Source: Solidesulfovibrio magneticus (GTDB taxonomy: Bacteria; Desulfobacterota; Desulfovibrionia; Desulfovibrionales; Desulfovibrionaceae). Taken from it: DNA of 26,555 nt. Numbering within the stretch: the first letter of the stretch is position 1; every line of letters begins with the position of its first letter. The notes under the pieces are model-generated. The model made no database searches and was not told where the DNA came from. It was given only the letters and a program-made list of their open reading frames with translations. The DNA lies in the NCBI GenBank assembly GCA_002482565.1, contig DLGG01000065.1:1-26555 (forward strand), read 5' to 3'. The position numbers and the translations under genes are program-made. Positions 1-8,097 of the stretch are shown piece after piece.

Positions 1-1598
1 GCCCGGGCCGCCTCGATGGCGGCGTTAAGCGCCAACAAGTTGGTCTGGTCGGCGATGTCGGAAATGACGTCCAGCACCTGGCCGATGCCCTGGGCCTGCT
101 GCCCCAGGCGGGTCATGTCGTCCTTGAGTTCCAGGGCCTTGGCCTGGACGTCCTTGATCCCGCCGATGACCTGATCGACGATGCGCGAGCCTTCGTCGGC
201 CTTGCCCCGGGCGTTTTCGGCCGTGGTCGCGGCCTGGCCGGCGCTTCGGGCCACTTCCATGACCGTGGCGTTCATCTCTTCCATGGCCGTGGCTGTCTCG
301 CCCACCCGAGCCGACTGTTCCTGGGAACCCCGGCTCGACTGGCCGATCTGGCCGGACACGGCCTCGGCGGCGGCGGTGATGGCCGCGACGATGTCTTCGA
401 GCTGGGCGGCGGCCTGAAGCATCCCTTCTTCCCGGGCGGCCTCGGCGGCCTGCCGGGCTTTCTCGGCCTCGGCCGTGGCCTGTCGGGCCTTGTCCGAGGC
501 GGCCAGAGCCTCGCGTCCCTGGTCCTCGGCCTCGCCGATCTTGGTCTTGAGCGTGGCCACCATGCGGCTCATGGCCCGTTGCAACCCCCCGATCTCGTCG
601 GTCCGGTCGGCGTCCAGGCGCGTGTCCAGATCGCCGTCGGCAATGCGGCCGGCCGCGCCGACCAGCGTCCCCAGGGGCTTGAGCACGGTGAGTGAGAGAA
701 TAATCCCCAAACCGGCCAGGATCAGCACGGCCTGGCCGGCGGAAAGGCCCAGGATGAGCAGGCCCAGCTCCCGAGCGCCGCCAAAGGCCACGGCCTTGTT
801 GATGGTCATGCCCACGACCCAGCCGGTGGCGGCGCAGCGCTCGAACATCACGAGCTTGTCCACGCCGAGCGAAACCGTGTCCAGCAGGCCTTTTTGCATG
901 GAAGCCATGCGCGGGCCATAGTCCGCCTCGGTAAACACGTTGTATTTGCCGATGAGCTTGGCCTCGGGATGGGCCAGGACCAGGCCGTCCGGGGCCAGGA
1001 TAAAGGCATAGCTGGCCGGAGTATCCAGCGGCTTGAGGAATTGTTCGGTAAAACGCGCGATCTTGACGCCCGAGGCGACCACGCCGACCACGCGGCCGCC
1101 CTGACGCACCGGCGCGGCAATCACGAAAACCGCCTCGCCCGTGTCCTTGCTGAAAAGCGGTTTGGAGACGAAGACCTGGCCGGCCATGGCCTTTTGATAA
1201 TACTCCCGGCCGGACAAATCCGCCCCGGCCAGATTCTGATTGGTGCTGACGACGACGTTGCCTTTTTCATTGAGCAGCAAGATGCTGTCAAAAGCCGGGT
1301 GGCGCGAAGCGGCATCAGCAAACAAATCCATGGTTTCTTTCTGCGTGGCCTTCGAAGCTTCAGCAGCCAGTGAATGCAAAACAGTATTTGTCTTAGACAG
1401 CGTAGTGATTTCATTTTTTGCGCCGTCCACCCACAGCTCCACGGAAGACAACAGGCCATTGACCGTCACTTGCGCTTTTTCCAACGCCACGTTTGTCAAG
1501 GAAACCGTACTGCGCTGATAGGTTATCCATGTCGTGACGGACATGCCCAGCAGAATCAACAAAAACGCGGGAAGTATGAACTTGAATTTCAGACTCAT
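1..1598 (-). CDS. Methyl-accepting chemotaxis protein, dCache sensor (3' end outside window)
   Basis: A transmembrane chemoreceptor that would bind a ligand in the periplasm and control CheA through its cytoplasmic hairpin. The frame is open from an ATG at 1598 to the window edge, about 532 residues. An N-terminal membrane segment (about residues 6-28) is followed by a periplasmic dCache_1-like domain (about 40-265) with the typical GREYYQKAM stretch and a FSKDTGEAVFVIAAPV segment. A second membrane helix (about 280-305) leads to a HAMP domain and then the signalling domain, which carries SRGSQEQSARVGET and the hairpin-tip motif DQTNLLALNAAIEAARA. The window ends inside that motif, so only the descending helix is missing. 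AAAAGG lies just upstream of the ATG. The ligand cannot be read from sequence. It is divergent from the transporter and not obviously linked to the glycan genes. Confidence 0.95.
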   Translation of the reverse strand, partial: MSLKFKFILPAFLLILLGMSVTTWITYQRSTVSLTNVALEKAQVTVNGLLSSVELWVDGAKNEITTLSKTNTVLHSLAAEASKATQKETMDLFADAASRHPAFDSILLLNEKGNVVVSTNQNLAGADLSGREYYQKAMAGQVFVSKPLFSKDTGEAVFVIAAPVRQGGRVVGVVASGVKIARFTEQFLKPLDTPASYAFILAPDGLVLAHPEAKLIGKYNVFTEADYGPRMASMQKGLLDTVSLGVDKLVMFERCAATGWVVGMTINKAVAFGGARELGLLILGLSAGQAVLILAGLGIILSLTVLKPLGTLVGAAGRIADGDLDTRLDADRTDEIGGLQRAMSRMVATLKTKIGEAEDQGREALAASDKARQATAEAEKARQAAEAAREEGMLQAAAQLEDIVAAITAAAEAVSGQIGQSSRGSQEQSARVGETATAMEEMNATVMEVARSAGQAATTAENARGKADEGSRIVDQVIGGIKDVQAKALELKDDMTRLGQQAQGIGQVLDVISDIADQTNLLALNAAIEAAR

Positions 1599-1659
1599 AG
1601 CGCACCTTTTGTCTGGAATTTTATCGCCCCCCCACGGACGTGCCATGCCGGCGATTACC

Positions 1660-1689
1660 CTGACAATAATCTGCGAAACACATTATTAC
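1660..1689 (+). promoter_or_regulatory. Candidate sigma70-type promoter for the MFS gene
   Basis: The 286-bp gap between the divergent chemoreceptor and transporter genes holds an AT-rich core (about 1660-1720). On the plus strand CTGACA (1660-1665; 5 of 6 to TTGACA) is followed after 18 bases by TATTAC (1684-1689; 4 of 6 to TATAAT). This would give a leader of about 190 bases before the GTG at 1885. It is a match by eye only. The same AT-rich core probably also holds the chemoreceptor promoter on the other strand, but I could not pick a convincing pair there. Confidence 0.3.
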
Positions 1690-1884
1690 AAGACACAAAG
1701 ACTCAAGCATAAATCGTTTACGGCCACACCGCAGCCCAGCCCGTTTCCGCTGTCTGATCGGCCCGGCCCGTTTGTCCCGGCCCTCTGGTCCGGTTGACCC
1801 GACCGCCGGGACGGGACAAGGTGCCGCCAAAACGGCCGCTTTCCGTTCCAGGCCGTCGTCCCGCACCCCGCCAAGGAGGCCGCC

Positions 1885-3177
1885 GTGTCCGACTCCCTTC
1901 TCACCGCCGCCGTGACCAAGGCCCGTTGGCGGCTGCTGCCCTTTCTGGGGCTGCTCTACGTGGTCTCCTACCTCGACCGCATCAACGTGAGCTTCGCCGC
2001 CTTGACCATGAACGCCGACCTGGGCCTGTCCCAGGCCGCCTACGGCCTGGGGGCCGGCATTTTCTTCGTGGGCTACGTGCTGTTCGAGGTGCCAAGCAAC
2101 CTGATCCTGGCCCGGGTCGGCGCGCGGGTCTGGCTGGCCCGCATCATGGTGAGCTGGGGCCTGGCCACCGTGGCCCTGGCCGCCGCTTCCGGCCCGACGA
2201 GCTTTATTGCCCTGCGCTTTGTCCTGGGCGTGGCCGAGGCCGGGTTTTTCCCGGGCATCATCTATTATCTGACGGGCTGGTTCCCTCTCAGCCACCGGGC
2301 CAGGGCCGTGGCCCTGTTCATGACCGCCACCCCCCTGGCCGGGCTGATCGGCAGCCCGCTTTCCGGCTGGATCATGGGCCTGCATCAAACCTACGGCCTG
2401 GCCGGCTGGCAGTGGCTGTTCCTGCTGGAAGGCCTGCCGGCCGTGGTCCTTGGCGTGGTGCTGTACCGCCGACTGCCCGAGACGCCGGGACAAGCCGCCT
2501 GGCTGCGGCCCGGAGAAGCGGCCGCCCTGACGGCGGCCATCGAGGCCGAGCGCCGGGAGATCGCCGCCCTGCACCCCGCCCATCTGCGACAGGGGCTTTT
2601 GAGTCGCCCCGTCTGGCTGGCCGGGTTCGTCTATTTCTGCGTGGTGGTGGCCATGTACGGCCTGGTCATGTGGCTGCCCCAGATCCTGGCTGGAGCGCTG
2701 CCCGACGGGCCGGACCGGACCATGCACGTCAGCCTGCTCGTCATGGTGGCCTACGCCTTCGCCATGGTCGGCATGACGGCCATCGGGGCCAGCTCGGACC
2801 GGCTGGGCGAACGGCGTTGGCATGTGCTGGGGGCGCTCGGGCTGTGCCTTGGCGGCATGGCCGTCATGGCCTGGGCCGAGGGGCTGGCCGGCTCCCTGGC
2901 CGGGGCGTCGTTGGCGGCCATGGGCATCTGGGGCGCGCTGGCCCCGTTTTGGGGGCTGACCACGGCCTTTCTCACCGGACAGGCCGCCGCCGCCGGCATC
3001 GCGGTCATCAATTCCCTGGGCAATCTCGGCGGATTCGCCGGGCCGTCCATCATGGGCGTGGTCAAGGCCCGCACCGGCGGGTTTGGCGAGGCCTTCGCGC
3101 TGATCGCCGGGCTGATGGTCCTGGCCGCCGTCGCCACCTGGTTCCTGGGCCGCCCAAGGCGGCCAACCGGGCGGTAA
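1885..3177 (+). CDS. MFS transporter, anion:cation symporter (ACS) type
   Basis: An inner-membrane secondary transporter of 430 residues with about 12 hydrophobic helices, the usual MFS length. The N-terminal half carries the ACS-type pattern: SYLDRINVSFAALTMNADLG after helix 1, a FFVGYVLFEVPSN segment in helix 2, and GVAEAGFFPGIIYYLTGWFP in helices 4-5. Known relatives import organic anions such as tartrate, hexonates, phthalate or 4-hydroxyphenylacetate, with protons. The substrate here cannot be assigned. The start is GTG at 1885, chosen because AAGGAGG (1873-1879) lies 5 bases upstream. It converges on the glycosyltransferase at 3214-4203 with only 36 bases between the stop codons and no clear terminator. 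It seems to be a flanking housekeeping gene, not part of the glycan cluster. Confidence 0.92.
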   Translation: MSDSLLTAAVTKARWRLLPFLGLLYVVSYLDRINVSFAALTMNADLGLSQAAYGLGAGIFFVGYVLFEVPSNLILARVGARVWLARIMVSWGLATVALAAASGPTSFIALRFVLGVAEAGFFPGIIYYLTGWFPLSHRARAVALFMTATPLAGLIGSPLSGWIMGLHQTYGLAGWQWLFLLEGLPAVVLGVVLYRRLPETPGQAAWLRPGEAAALTAAIEAERREIAALHPAHLRQGLLSRPVWLAGFVYFCVVVAMYGLVMWLPQILAGALPDGPDRTMHVSLLVMVAYAFAMVGMTAIGASSDRLGERRWHVLGALGLCLGGMAVMAWAEGLAGSLAGASLAAMGIWGALAPFWGLTTAFLTGQAAAAGIAVINSLGNLGGFAGPSIMGVVKARTGGFGEAFALIAGLMVLAAVATWFLGRPRRPTGR

Positions 3178-3213
3178 AAGGAACCGGTCGGGCGGAGACG
3201 GGCCGGATGTCCG

Positions 3214-4203
3214 TCAGACCAGACCGGCCACAAAGGCTTCGGGCGAAGCGGGATAGCCATAGAGTTTGTGGACAAAGACCTTGGCGAAACGCTCGCCGAA
3301 ATCCTGGGGACGGCCTTCCTTGTCGAGAATGGCGTTGACGAGGCGGATGAAATCCTCGCGCATTTCCTTGAGTTTCAGCAGGGTGCGCAGCCGCACGAAC
3401 TGCGGCGGCAGCCGGCGCGTGGCCAGCTCGGCCACAGCCTCGGCCACGGCCCGGCTGTCGTCATCCACCACCCGGCTGATCTCGGCGTCGAAAAACGCCT
3501 CCCGCCCGCCCTTGCTCCTGGTCGACACCACGGGCAACCCCGAGAGCATATATTCCGCGGCGGCGTAGTTGCCGCCTTCCACGGCGGACAGGCACAGCCC
3601 GACCCGGGCCGTGTTGTAGGCCCGACACATCTGCTCCGGGGCAAACAGCCGGTACTCCCCGGTCTCGGGATCACCGTTGAGCAGCTCCATACCGGGCATC
3701 TGGCGGCGCAGGTAGCGCAAATACGACAGTTCCTTGCGCCTGTCGTTGCGGCTGAGGCCATGGAGCAGGCCCCAGGACGGAATGTCCCGGGCCAGGACAT
3801 GCCGTTTGAGCCGCACCAGCCGGGCGGTGTAGACGGCGTCCAGGCGTTTTTCCACCCGAGGCAGGGGCTTAAAAAGGTTCTCGTCGATAAAGGCGTTGTG
3901 GTGGCAATAGAAATGCGGCAGGCCGACCTTGTCCAGCAGGCCGCCCTCCTCGGGATCGTTGGTCAAAAACACGTGCTGGTGTTCGGGATGGGCGGCCTGG
4001 AAGGCCTTGTAGACCTGGACGGTCTGGTGCAGCAGACTGAGATCGAGATAGGACCACCAGGCTCCGGCCAGGAAATAGACCCGGCGGCCGGCCAGAAGCG
4101 GGGCCAGCTTGGCCGGCCCGGCCATGGGATTGCCGTAGGTGACGATAATCAGCGGGTCATGGTTGATGCAGCAGCAGCGCAGGGTGTCCTGGGGAACCAA
4201 CAT
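3214..4203 (-). CDS. GT-B fold glycosyltransferase (GT4-like)
   Basis: A predicted cytosolic sugar transferase of 329 residues. The C-terminal half carries a GT4-like donor-site signature: GLCLSAVEGGNYAAAEYMLS followed by GLPVVSTRSKGGREAFFD. In GT4 enzymes the acidic residue in this region contacts the nucleotide sugar. The N-terminal half is less typical and shorter than usual for the family. Donor and acceptor are unknown. The ATG at 4203 is preferred over an in-frame TTG one codon earlier (4206); AGAAGGA lies 9-10 bases before the ATG. It is the last gene of the minus-strand glycan run. A 148-bp AT-rich gap separates it from the gene before it, so it may have its own promoter. Confidence 0.8.
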   Translation of the reverse strand: MLVPQDTLRCCCINHDPLIIVTYGNPMAGPAKLAPLLAGRRVYFLAGAWWSYLDLSLLHQTVQVYKAFQAAHPEHQHVFLTNDPEEGGLLDKVGLPHFYCHHNAFIDENLFKPLPRVEKRLDAVYTARLVRLKRHVLARDIPSWGLLHGLSRNDRRKELSYLRYLRRQMPGMELLNGDPETGEYRLFAPEQMCRAYNTARVGLCLSAVEGGNYAAAEYMLSGLPVVSTRSKGGREAFFDAEISRVVDDDSRAVAEAVAELATRRLPPQFVRLRTLLKLKEMREDFIRLVNAILDKEGRPQDFGERFAKVFVHKLYGYPASPEAFVAGLV

Positions 4204-4351
4204 CAAAAGTGTTCCTTCTCCCGGGTAACGCGTTCAGCCGCAGGCTGGCGGGCTGCAGTCGCGCCCCTTGAATAATTCGCTGGTTTTTAAAAAAACTAAT
4301 AATTCTGGCATATTGCCCAAAGACTACCCTGTGCTTTTCGTGGACGCGCCA
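4204..4351. other. AT-rich intergenic gap
   Basis: A 148-bp gap between two minus-strand glycosyltransferase genes. The stretch 4268-4330 is strikingly AT-rich against its GC-rich surroundings, with a poly-T/poly-A core near 4284-4295 and two copies of AATAATTC (about 4270 and 4308). It could hold a promoter for the downstream gene or help end the upstream transcript. No clear -35/-10 pair or hairpin-plus-U-tract terminator was found. Confidence 0.4.
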
Positions 4352-5383
4352 CTAGGCCGGAGCCAAGGCGGCCAGGGCGGCATGGGCCACGGCCAACTTT
4401 TCGATCATGGGCCGGCCGTCCTCGGCCATGGCCCCCAACAGTTTGAAATAGCCCCGATTGTTCCAAGGATGCTTGCCGATCCCCTCCATGCGCCGGGCCA
4501 GCGCCCCGTAGCGCCGGCACAGGCGCGAGGCTTCGGCCACCACGATCCGGGCGTCCTCTTCACTGCTCTTGCCCTGGGCCGCCTGAAACAGCAGATGGGA
4601 CAAATAGCAGGCCAGATAGTCGCCAAAGAACTCGTCGGCCAGGGGCAGGGCCTTTTCCCGGACCGCTTCCTCGTAGAAGATCTCCACGCAGCGCAGATAA
4701 TCGCAATAGTGCTCGGCCGTGTATACCGTGTTGGACAGCGAGTCCGTGCGCTTGATCCAGTAATAGACCGTGTCCTTGATCCAGCAAAGACGCGTGACAT
4801 GGAAAAACAGGCGCACCAGGAACATGATGTCTTCGGCCGTGCGGACGCCGACTTCGTTGCCAACACCCAGGCGGCGCACCATCTTGGTGGGGAAAAGCCA
4901 GGTCCAGTGGGCGCACAGAAACGGCCCGGGGCCAAGGGAGCGGGCCGCGTCGGCAGGCTTTGCCACCAAAGGCAGGCTCGGCGGCCGGATCTCGTGGTTG
5001 CGCAGCGCCCCGTCGCCGCCGACCTCGTCGTGGCAGGCCCGCACCACGGCATGGTGGGTGCAATAGGCTTCGTAGCGGACCTTGAAGGAATCCGGCGGCA
5101 GCAAATCGTCAGGGTCGGCGAAGCACAGGGTTTCACCGGCCGCCGCCTCGATGCCGGCGTTGCGGGCCGCTCCGGCCCCCTGTCGCACGGCATGGCGCAA
5201 AAGCCGCAAGCGCCGGTCGTCAGCGGCATAGGCTTCCAGCATGGCGGCGCTGTCGTCGTCGGAGGCGTCGTCCACAAAGAGGGCCTCGAAGTCGCCAAGG
5301 GTCTGCGCCTGCAGGCAGGCCACAAAGCGCGGCAGATAGGCGGCGGCGTTACGGACCGCCACCACAACGGATACGGCGACCAT
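4352..5383 (-). CDS. Family 2 glycosyltransferase
   Basis: A predicted inverting GT-A glycosyltransferase of 343 residues. The N-terminus shows the family 2 pattern: VSVVVAVRNAAAYLPRFVACL, then VDDASDDDS (about residues 37-45), GAARNAGIEAAAG, and the metal-binding acidic motif ADPDD (89-93). The remaining part (about 100-343) is helical and rich in aromatic residues, as in many polysaccharide transferases of this family, and shows no membrane segments. ATG at 5383 has AAAAGGAA 6-7 bases upstream. It follows the PseH-like gene after 102 bases. Its place in the Pse cluster suggests it adds a sugar to the same glycan; the specific sugar is unknown. Confidence 0.9.
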   Translation of the reverse strand: MVAVSVVVAVRNAAAYLPRFVACLQAQTLGDFEALFVDDASDDDSAAMLEAYAADDRRLRLLRHAVRQGAGAARNAGIEAAAGETLCFADPDDLLPPDSFKVRYEAYCTHHAVVRACHDEVGGDGALRNHEIRPPSLPLVAKPADAARSLGPGPFLCAHWTWLFPTKMVRRLGVGNEVGVRTAEDIMFLVRLFFHVTRLCWIKDTVYYWIKRTDSLSNTVYTAEHYCDYLRCVEIFYEEAVREKALPLADEFFGDYLACYLSHLLFQAAQGKSSEEDARIVVAEASRLCRRYGALARRMEGIGKHPWNNRGYFKLLGAMAEDGRPMIEKLAVAHAALAALAPA

Positions 5384-5433
5384 GGCGTTCCTTTTTTGGG
5401 CGCGTTTGAAGTTGCAGGACAGGCCGCCCGGCC

Positions 5434-5449
5434 GCGTCCGGACGGACGC
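5434..5449. repeat. Short GC-rich hairpin between the GNAT and GT2 genes
   Basis: GCGTCCGGACGGACGC can fold back on itself as a GCGTCC/GGACGC stem with a small loop. It lies in the 102-bp gap between the minus-strand acetyltransferase (stop at 5486) and the GT2 gene (start at 5383). No U-tract follows on the transcribed strand, so it is not a standard intrinsic terminator. It might act as an RNA-processing or stability element, or mean nothing in such GC-rich DNA. Confidence 0.3.
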
Positions 5450-5485
5450 CCAAGGGCGCGGCCAACAGGCCCGGAACTGGCGGCC

Positions 5486-5977
5486 TTACCGGCCTTGGAC
5501 GTCCGCAACGCCCAGGGCCACGAATTTAAGGAGACCGTCGCGCGTGCCGGCCAGACGGAATCCTGCGGCTTCGGCCACGCGGATCGAAGCGTGGTTTTCG
5601 GGCCGAATCCAGGCCGTGAGCGTGCGTTCCGAAAACGCCCGCGCGACCAGGGAGACCGCCCGCCGCGCGTATCCCTTTTTCCGGCGTTGCGGGGCGATGG
5701 TCCAGGAAAGCTGCAGTCCGTCGCCCGTTGGGTCCAGACGCACCTGTCCGCAAGGTTGGCCATGGGCCACGACGATGTACAGCCGCCGCGCCGGATCTTC
5801 GAGCAGCCCGGCCAGCCAGGCGGCGTGCTCCCCGGCCTCTACCGGAGCCGTGTTGCGGCTGGCGGCGCGGGTTTCCGGGTCGTTGCGCCAAGCCAGCAGC
5901 AGTGAGGCGTCTTCCAGGACGGCCGGGCGCAAAACCAGATCGCCCCCGGCCTTTTCACACAGGCAGGAGCGGTGCAT
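5486..5977 (-). CDS. pseH: GNAT acetyltransferase, PseH candidate
   Basis: Predicted to transfer acetyl from acetyl-CoA to the 4-amino group of the PseC product, the one Pse step not otherwise accounted for here. 163 residues, normal for PseH. The WRND motif (30-33) followed by EHAAWLAGLLEDP is typical of the RimL-like GNATs found in sialic-acid-type loci. The RRKKGYARRAV segment (about 93-103) is the acetyl-CoA pyrophosphate loop. The start ATG lies inside the 3' end of the radical SAM gene (23-base overlap), which suggests translational coupling; the AGGA upstream is weak. The PseH assignment rests on context plus WRN-type motifs. A ribosomal-protein acetyltransferase is less likely here. 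Confidence 0.75.
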   Translation of the reverse strand: MHRSCLCEKAGGDLVLRPAVLEDASLLLAWRNDPETRAASRNTAPVEAGEHAAWLAGLLEDPARRLYIVVAHGQPCGQVRLDPTGDGLQLSWTIAPQRRKKGYARRAVSLVARAFSERTLTAWIRPENHASIRVAEAAGFRLAGTRDGLLKFVALGVADVQGR

Positions 5978-6860
5978 AGGGCTTGTCCTGCCTGGAAACG
6001 CATACGTCGCACAGCGTGCCGGAGACGTCCCCGTCCAGATGGCGCCGGCGCATCCGCTGCATCATCGGCCCGCGCCAAGCCTCTTCCAGGCTTGTCTCGC
6101 GCAGATCGGCCACCACCAGCGCGTTTTCAAAATCCACGCAGCAAAGGGACAGGTAACCCTCCCAGGTCACATGAGCCCGGTTAAACGGCAGGGGGCAGGG
6201 CAACTCGTAGAAGCAGGAGTTCGTCGGCCCCGTGGCCCCGGTCTCCGTGGCAAAAAGCATGTCGTCGAAGCAATCGCCCACAAGCCGGCGCAAGGCCTCT
6301 TCCTCGCCCCTGGTCTCGTCGGTCAGGACGGTTGTGCAAAAAAGCTTCATGTCCCGGCCCCGCGCCTTGCGCAGGCTGTCGATCAGGCGGACCATGGCCA
6401 GGACATGGTCGAAATCGTCGCGGCCGTGGATGCGCTGGTAGGATTCCCGATTGCCGGCATTGATGGAGAACTTGATGCTGTCCAAACCGCTGTCGAAAAG
6501 CCGCTCGATCTTGGCCGCGTCGAGCAGGGCGCCGTTGGTGGAGAGGTAGGTGTAGTCGATCCCTACGCGTTTGGCCTCGGCGATGGCGTCGAAAACCATG
6601 GGGCTGGCAAAGGGTTCGCCCGTGGTGGCGAAGCCCGCCTCCCGGGCTCCCAGGGCGGCGGCCTCGGCGATGAGGCGCTGGTAGAGCTTCCAGTCCATTC
6701 GCCCGATCCGCCGGCGCATGGCGTGGTTGTAGCAGAACCGGCAGGCGTGGTTGCAGGCGTTTGTCAGCTCGAAAAGGATGTTGCGGGGAAACGCCGGCGT
6801 CAGGCCCAGGTCTTCGGCCACGGCCGACTGTCTGACGCGTTCCTTGAGGGAGGCGCTCAT
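5955..6860 (-). CDS. Radical SAM protein with SPASM-like C-terminus
   Basis: A predicted 301-residue iron-sulfur enzyme that cleaves S-adenosylmethionine to start radical chemistry. The cluster-binding CNHACRFC motif (Cys36, Cys40, Cys43) is intact. Next come TTGEPFASP (the GGEP-like SAM contact) and YTYLSTNGALLD, as in other family members. Near the C-terminus, paired cysteines (about 240-241) and CDVC (284-287) form a short SPASM-like region that may hold a second cluster. The ATG overlaps the stop of the PseA-type gene as ATGA (6857-6860), so the two are almost surely co-translated. No radical SAM enzyme is part of the known Pse pathway. It may modify the sugar or a carrier, but its substrate is unknown. 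Confidence 0.88.
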   Translation of the reverse strand: MSASLKERVRQSAVAEDLGLTPAFPRNILFELTNACNHACRFCYNHAMRRRIGRMDWKLYQRLIAEAAALGAREAGFATTGEPFASPMVFDAIAEAKRVGIDYTYLSTNGALLDAAKIERLFDSGLDSIKFSINAGNRESYQRIHGRDDFDHVLAMVRLIDSLRKARGRDMKLFCTTVLTDETRGEEEALRRLVGDCFDDMLFATETGATGPTNSCFYELPCPLPFNRAHVTWEGYLSLCCVDFENALVVADLRETSLEEAWRGPMMQRMRRRHLDGDVSGTLCDVCVSRQDKPYAPLLPV

Positions 6861-8053
6861 GACCCTGACCCGTCCGGGGCCGGCCCGAAAGGCTGGGGGC
6901 CGCCCCACAAGGTGTCCTTCCACCATTGGCCCTGCTCGACCCACCAGACGCGCTTGTCGCGGAAAGAGTCGCAGGTGCGGTCGAACTCCTCCTCGGTCAT
7001 GCCCACGTATTCCAGCCAGCGCGAGAGATCCCTGTCGGGCTTGACGTGGTCGTAGCGGCGCACCATCTCGATGCCCTGCTCCCGGGTCATGAGGCCGGCG
7101 CGGATGTCCTTGCAGGCATGGTCGGTCCCCCGGCCGTAGCCGAATTTGACGAACTTGAGATAGTCGTGGATGCCGTTTTCGTGCATGTCGTCGAGGTTGG
7201 ACATGCGGCGGTAGGTGCGTTGAAAGGGCTGGCGGGCCTCCTGCCAGCCGTAGCGTTCCTTGACCAGCGGGACATGGGCGTTGGCTTCCCAGGGCATGTA
7301 GTTGGACAGGTAGATGCCCCGAACGCCGATCTGGGCGAGTTCCTCGTCGCTCGGGTAGACGGCCCAGAGCAAATCCTTGGCCCGAAGCCCTTCCTTGAGT
7401 TCGCCGCGTCCCAGGGCCTCCAGACCCTGGTCGGTGAAGTTGTCCCAATCGTAGCCGCGCAGGGCGTGCTCCTTGCGGAACTTGGCCGTGAACTCGATGA
7501 AGTCGTTGTAGGAATACATGCCGCCCACGTCCATGAAGCCCTGCTCGCCCCACAGAATCAGCGGCACCTTATAGCGCGCCGCCACCTGGATGGGCACGGT
7601 GAAGATGCCGCAGTGGGCGTGCCAGTTCATGTCGCCTTGGAGCTTGAAGCCGATGCGGTTCATCTTGACCAGGACATCCACCGAAGGCCTGACGATCACG
7701 TGATCGCAGTCGAAGACCTCGCGCATACGGTAAAGATTATATTCGCCTTCGGGAAGATAGTTGTTGCCGTGATAGGTGACGAGCAGCGGCTTGAGTCCCA
7801 GCACGTTTTTGGCGACATGGGTTTGAAAATAGCTGTCCTTGCCACCGCTGACCGGCACCACGATGTCATAGTTGCTCTCACTGCGATACTCGTCGACCAG
7901 ATTGAAAAGCATTTTTCGGCGACGATCCCAGTCAATACGATATTGTTGCTGCGACACCACGCAGGCCGAGCAGACGCCGTCTTCATTGAAAACCACGGGC
8001 GTGGCGGCGTTGCTGGGAGCGACGCATCGGGTGCAGTATTGGATCTTGCGCAT
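6857..8053 (-). CDS. pseA: N-acetyl sugar amidotransferase (PseA/WbpG type)
   Basis: Predicted to turn an N-acetyl group into an acetamidino group, using ATP and ammonia. 398 residues. A PP-loop ATPase motif SGGKDS (69-74) sits after two CxxC pairs, CTRC (7-10) and CSAC (28-31), likely a zinc site. The conserved blocks around GDMNWHAHCGIF and GIYLSNYMPWEANAH are family-typical. In Campylobacter, pseA lies with hisH and hisF homologues and is needed for the acetamidino form of Pse; in Pseudomonas, wbpG works with hisH2 and hisF2. The same trio is adjacent here. AAGGAG lies 6 bases upstream of the ATG. PseA is preferred over WbpG because the neighbours make Pse, not ManNAc3NAcA. Confidence 0.9.
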   Translation of the reverse strand: MRKIQYCTRCVAPSNAATPVVFNEDGVCSACVVSQQQYRIDWDRRRKMLFNLVDEYRSESNYDIVVPVSGGKDSYFQTHVAKNVLGLKPLLVTYHGNNYLPEGEYNLYRMREVFDCDHVIVRPSVDVLVKMNRIGFKLQGDMNWHAHCGIFTVPIQVAARYKVPLILWGEQGFMDVGGMYSYNDFIEFTAKFRKEHALRGYDWDNFTDQGLEALGRGELKEGLRAKDLLWAVYPSDEELAQIGVRGIYLSNYMPWEANAHVPLVKERYGWQEARQPFQRTYRRMSNLDDMHENGIHDYLKFVKFGYGRGTDHACKDIRAGLMTREQGIEMVRRYDHVKPDRDLSRWLEYVGMTEEEFDRTCDSFRDKRVWWVEQGQWWKDTLWGGPQPFGPAPDGSGS

Positions 8054-8097
8054 GGTTTCTCCTTGAGGCGACGCCGGGCTTTGCCAGGGCGCACGGT

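Noticed and set aside
1621..1647. Sigma28 flagellar promoter before the chemoreceptor (GGCGATAA on the minus strand)
   Set aside because: The -10 resembles the flagellar consensus but no TAAA-like -35 lies at the required distance.
1621..2823. A 400-codon minus-strand frame across the MFS gene
   Set aside because: Low-complexity Gly/Gln/His-rich translation opposite a clear 12-helix transporter; a chance frame.
5434..5449. Intrinsic terminator between the PseH candidate and the GT2 gene
   Set aside because: The hairpin is short and no run of U follows it on the transcribed strand.
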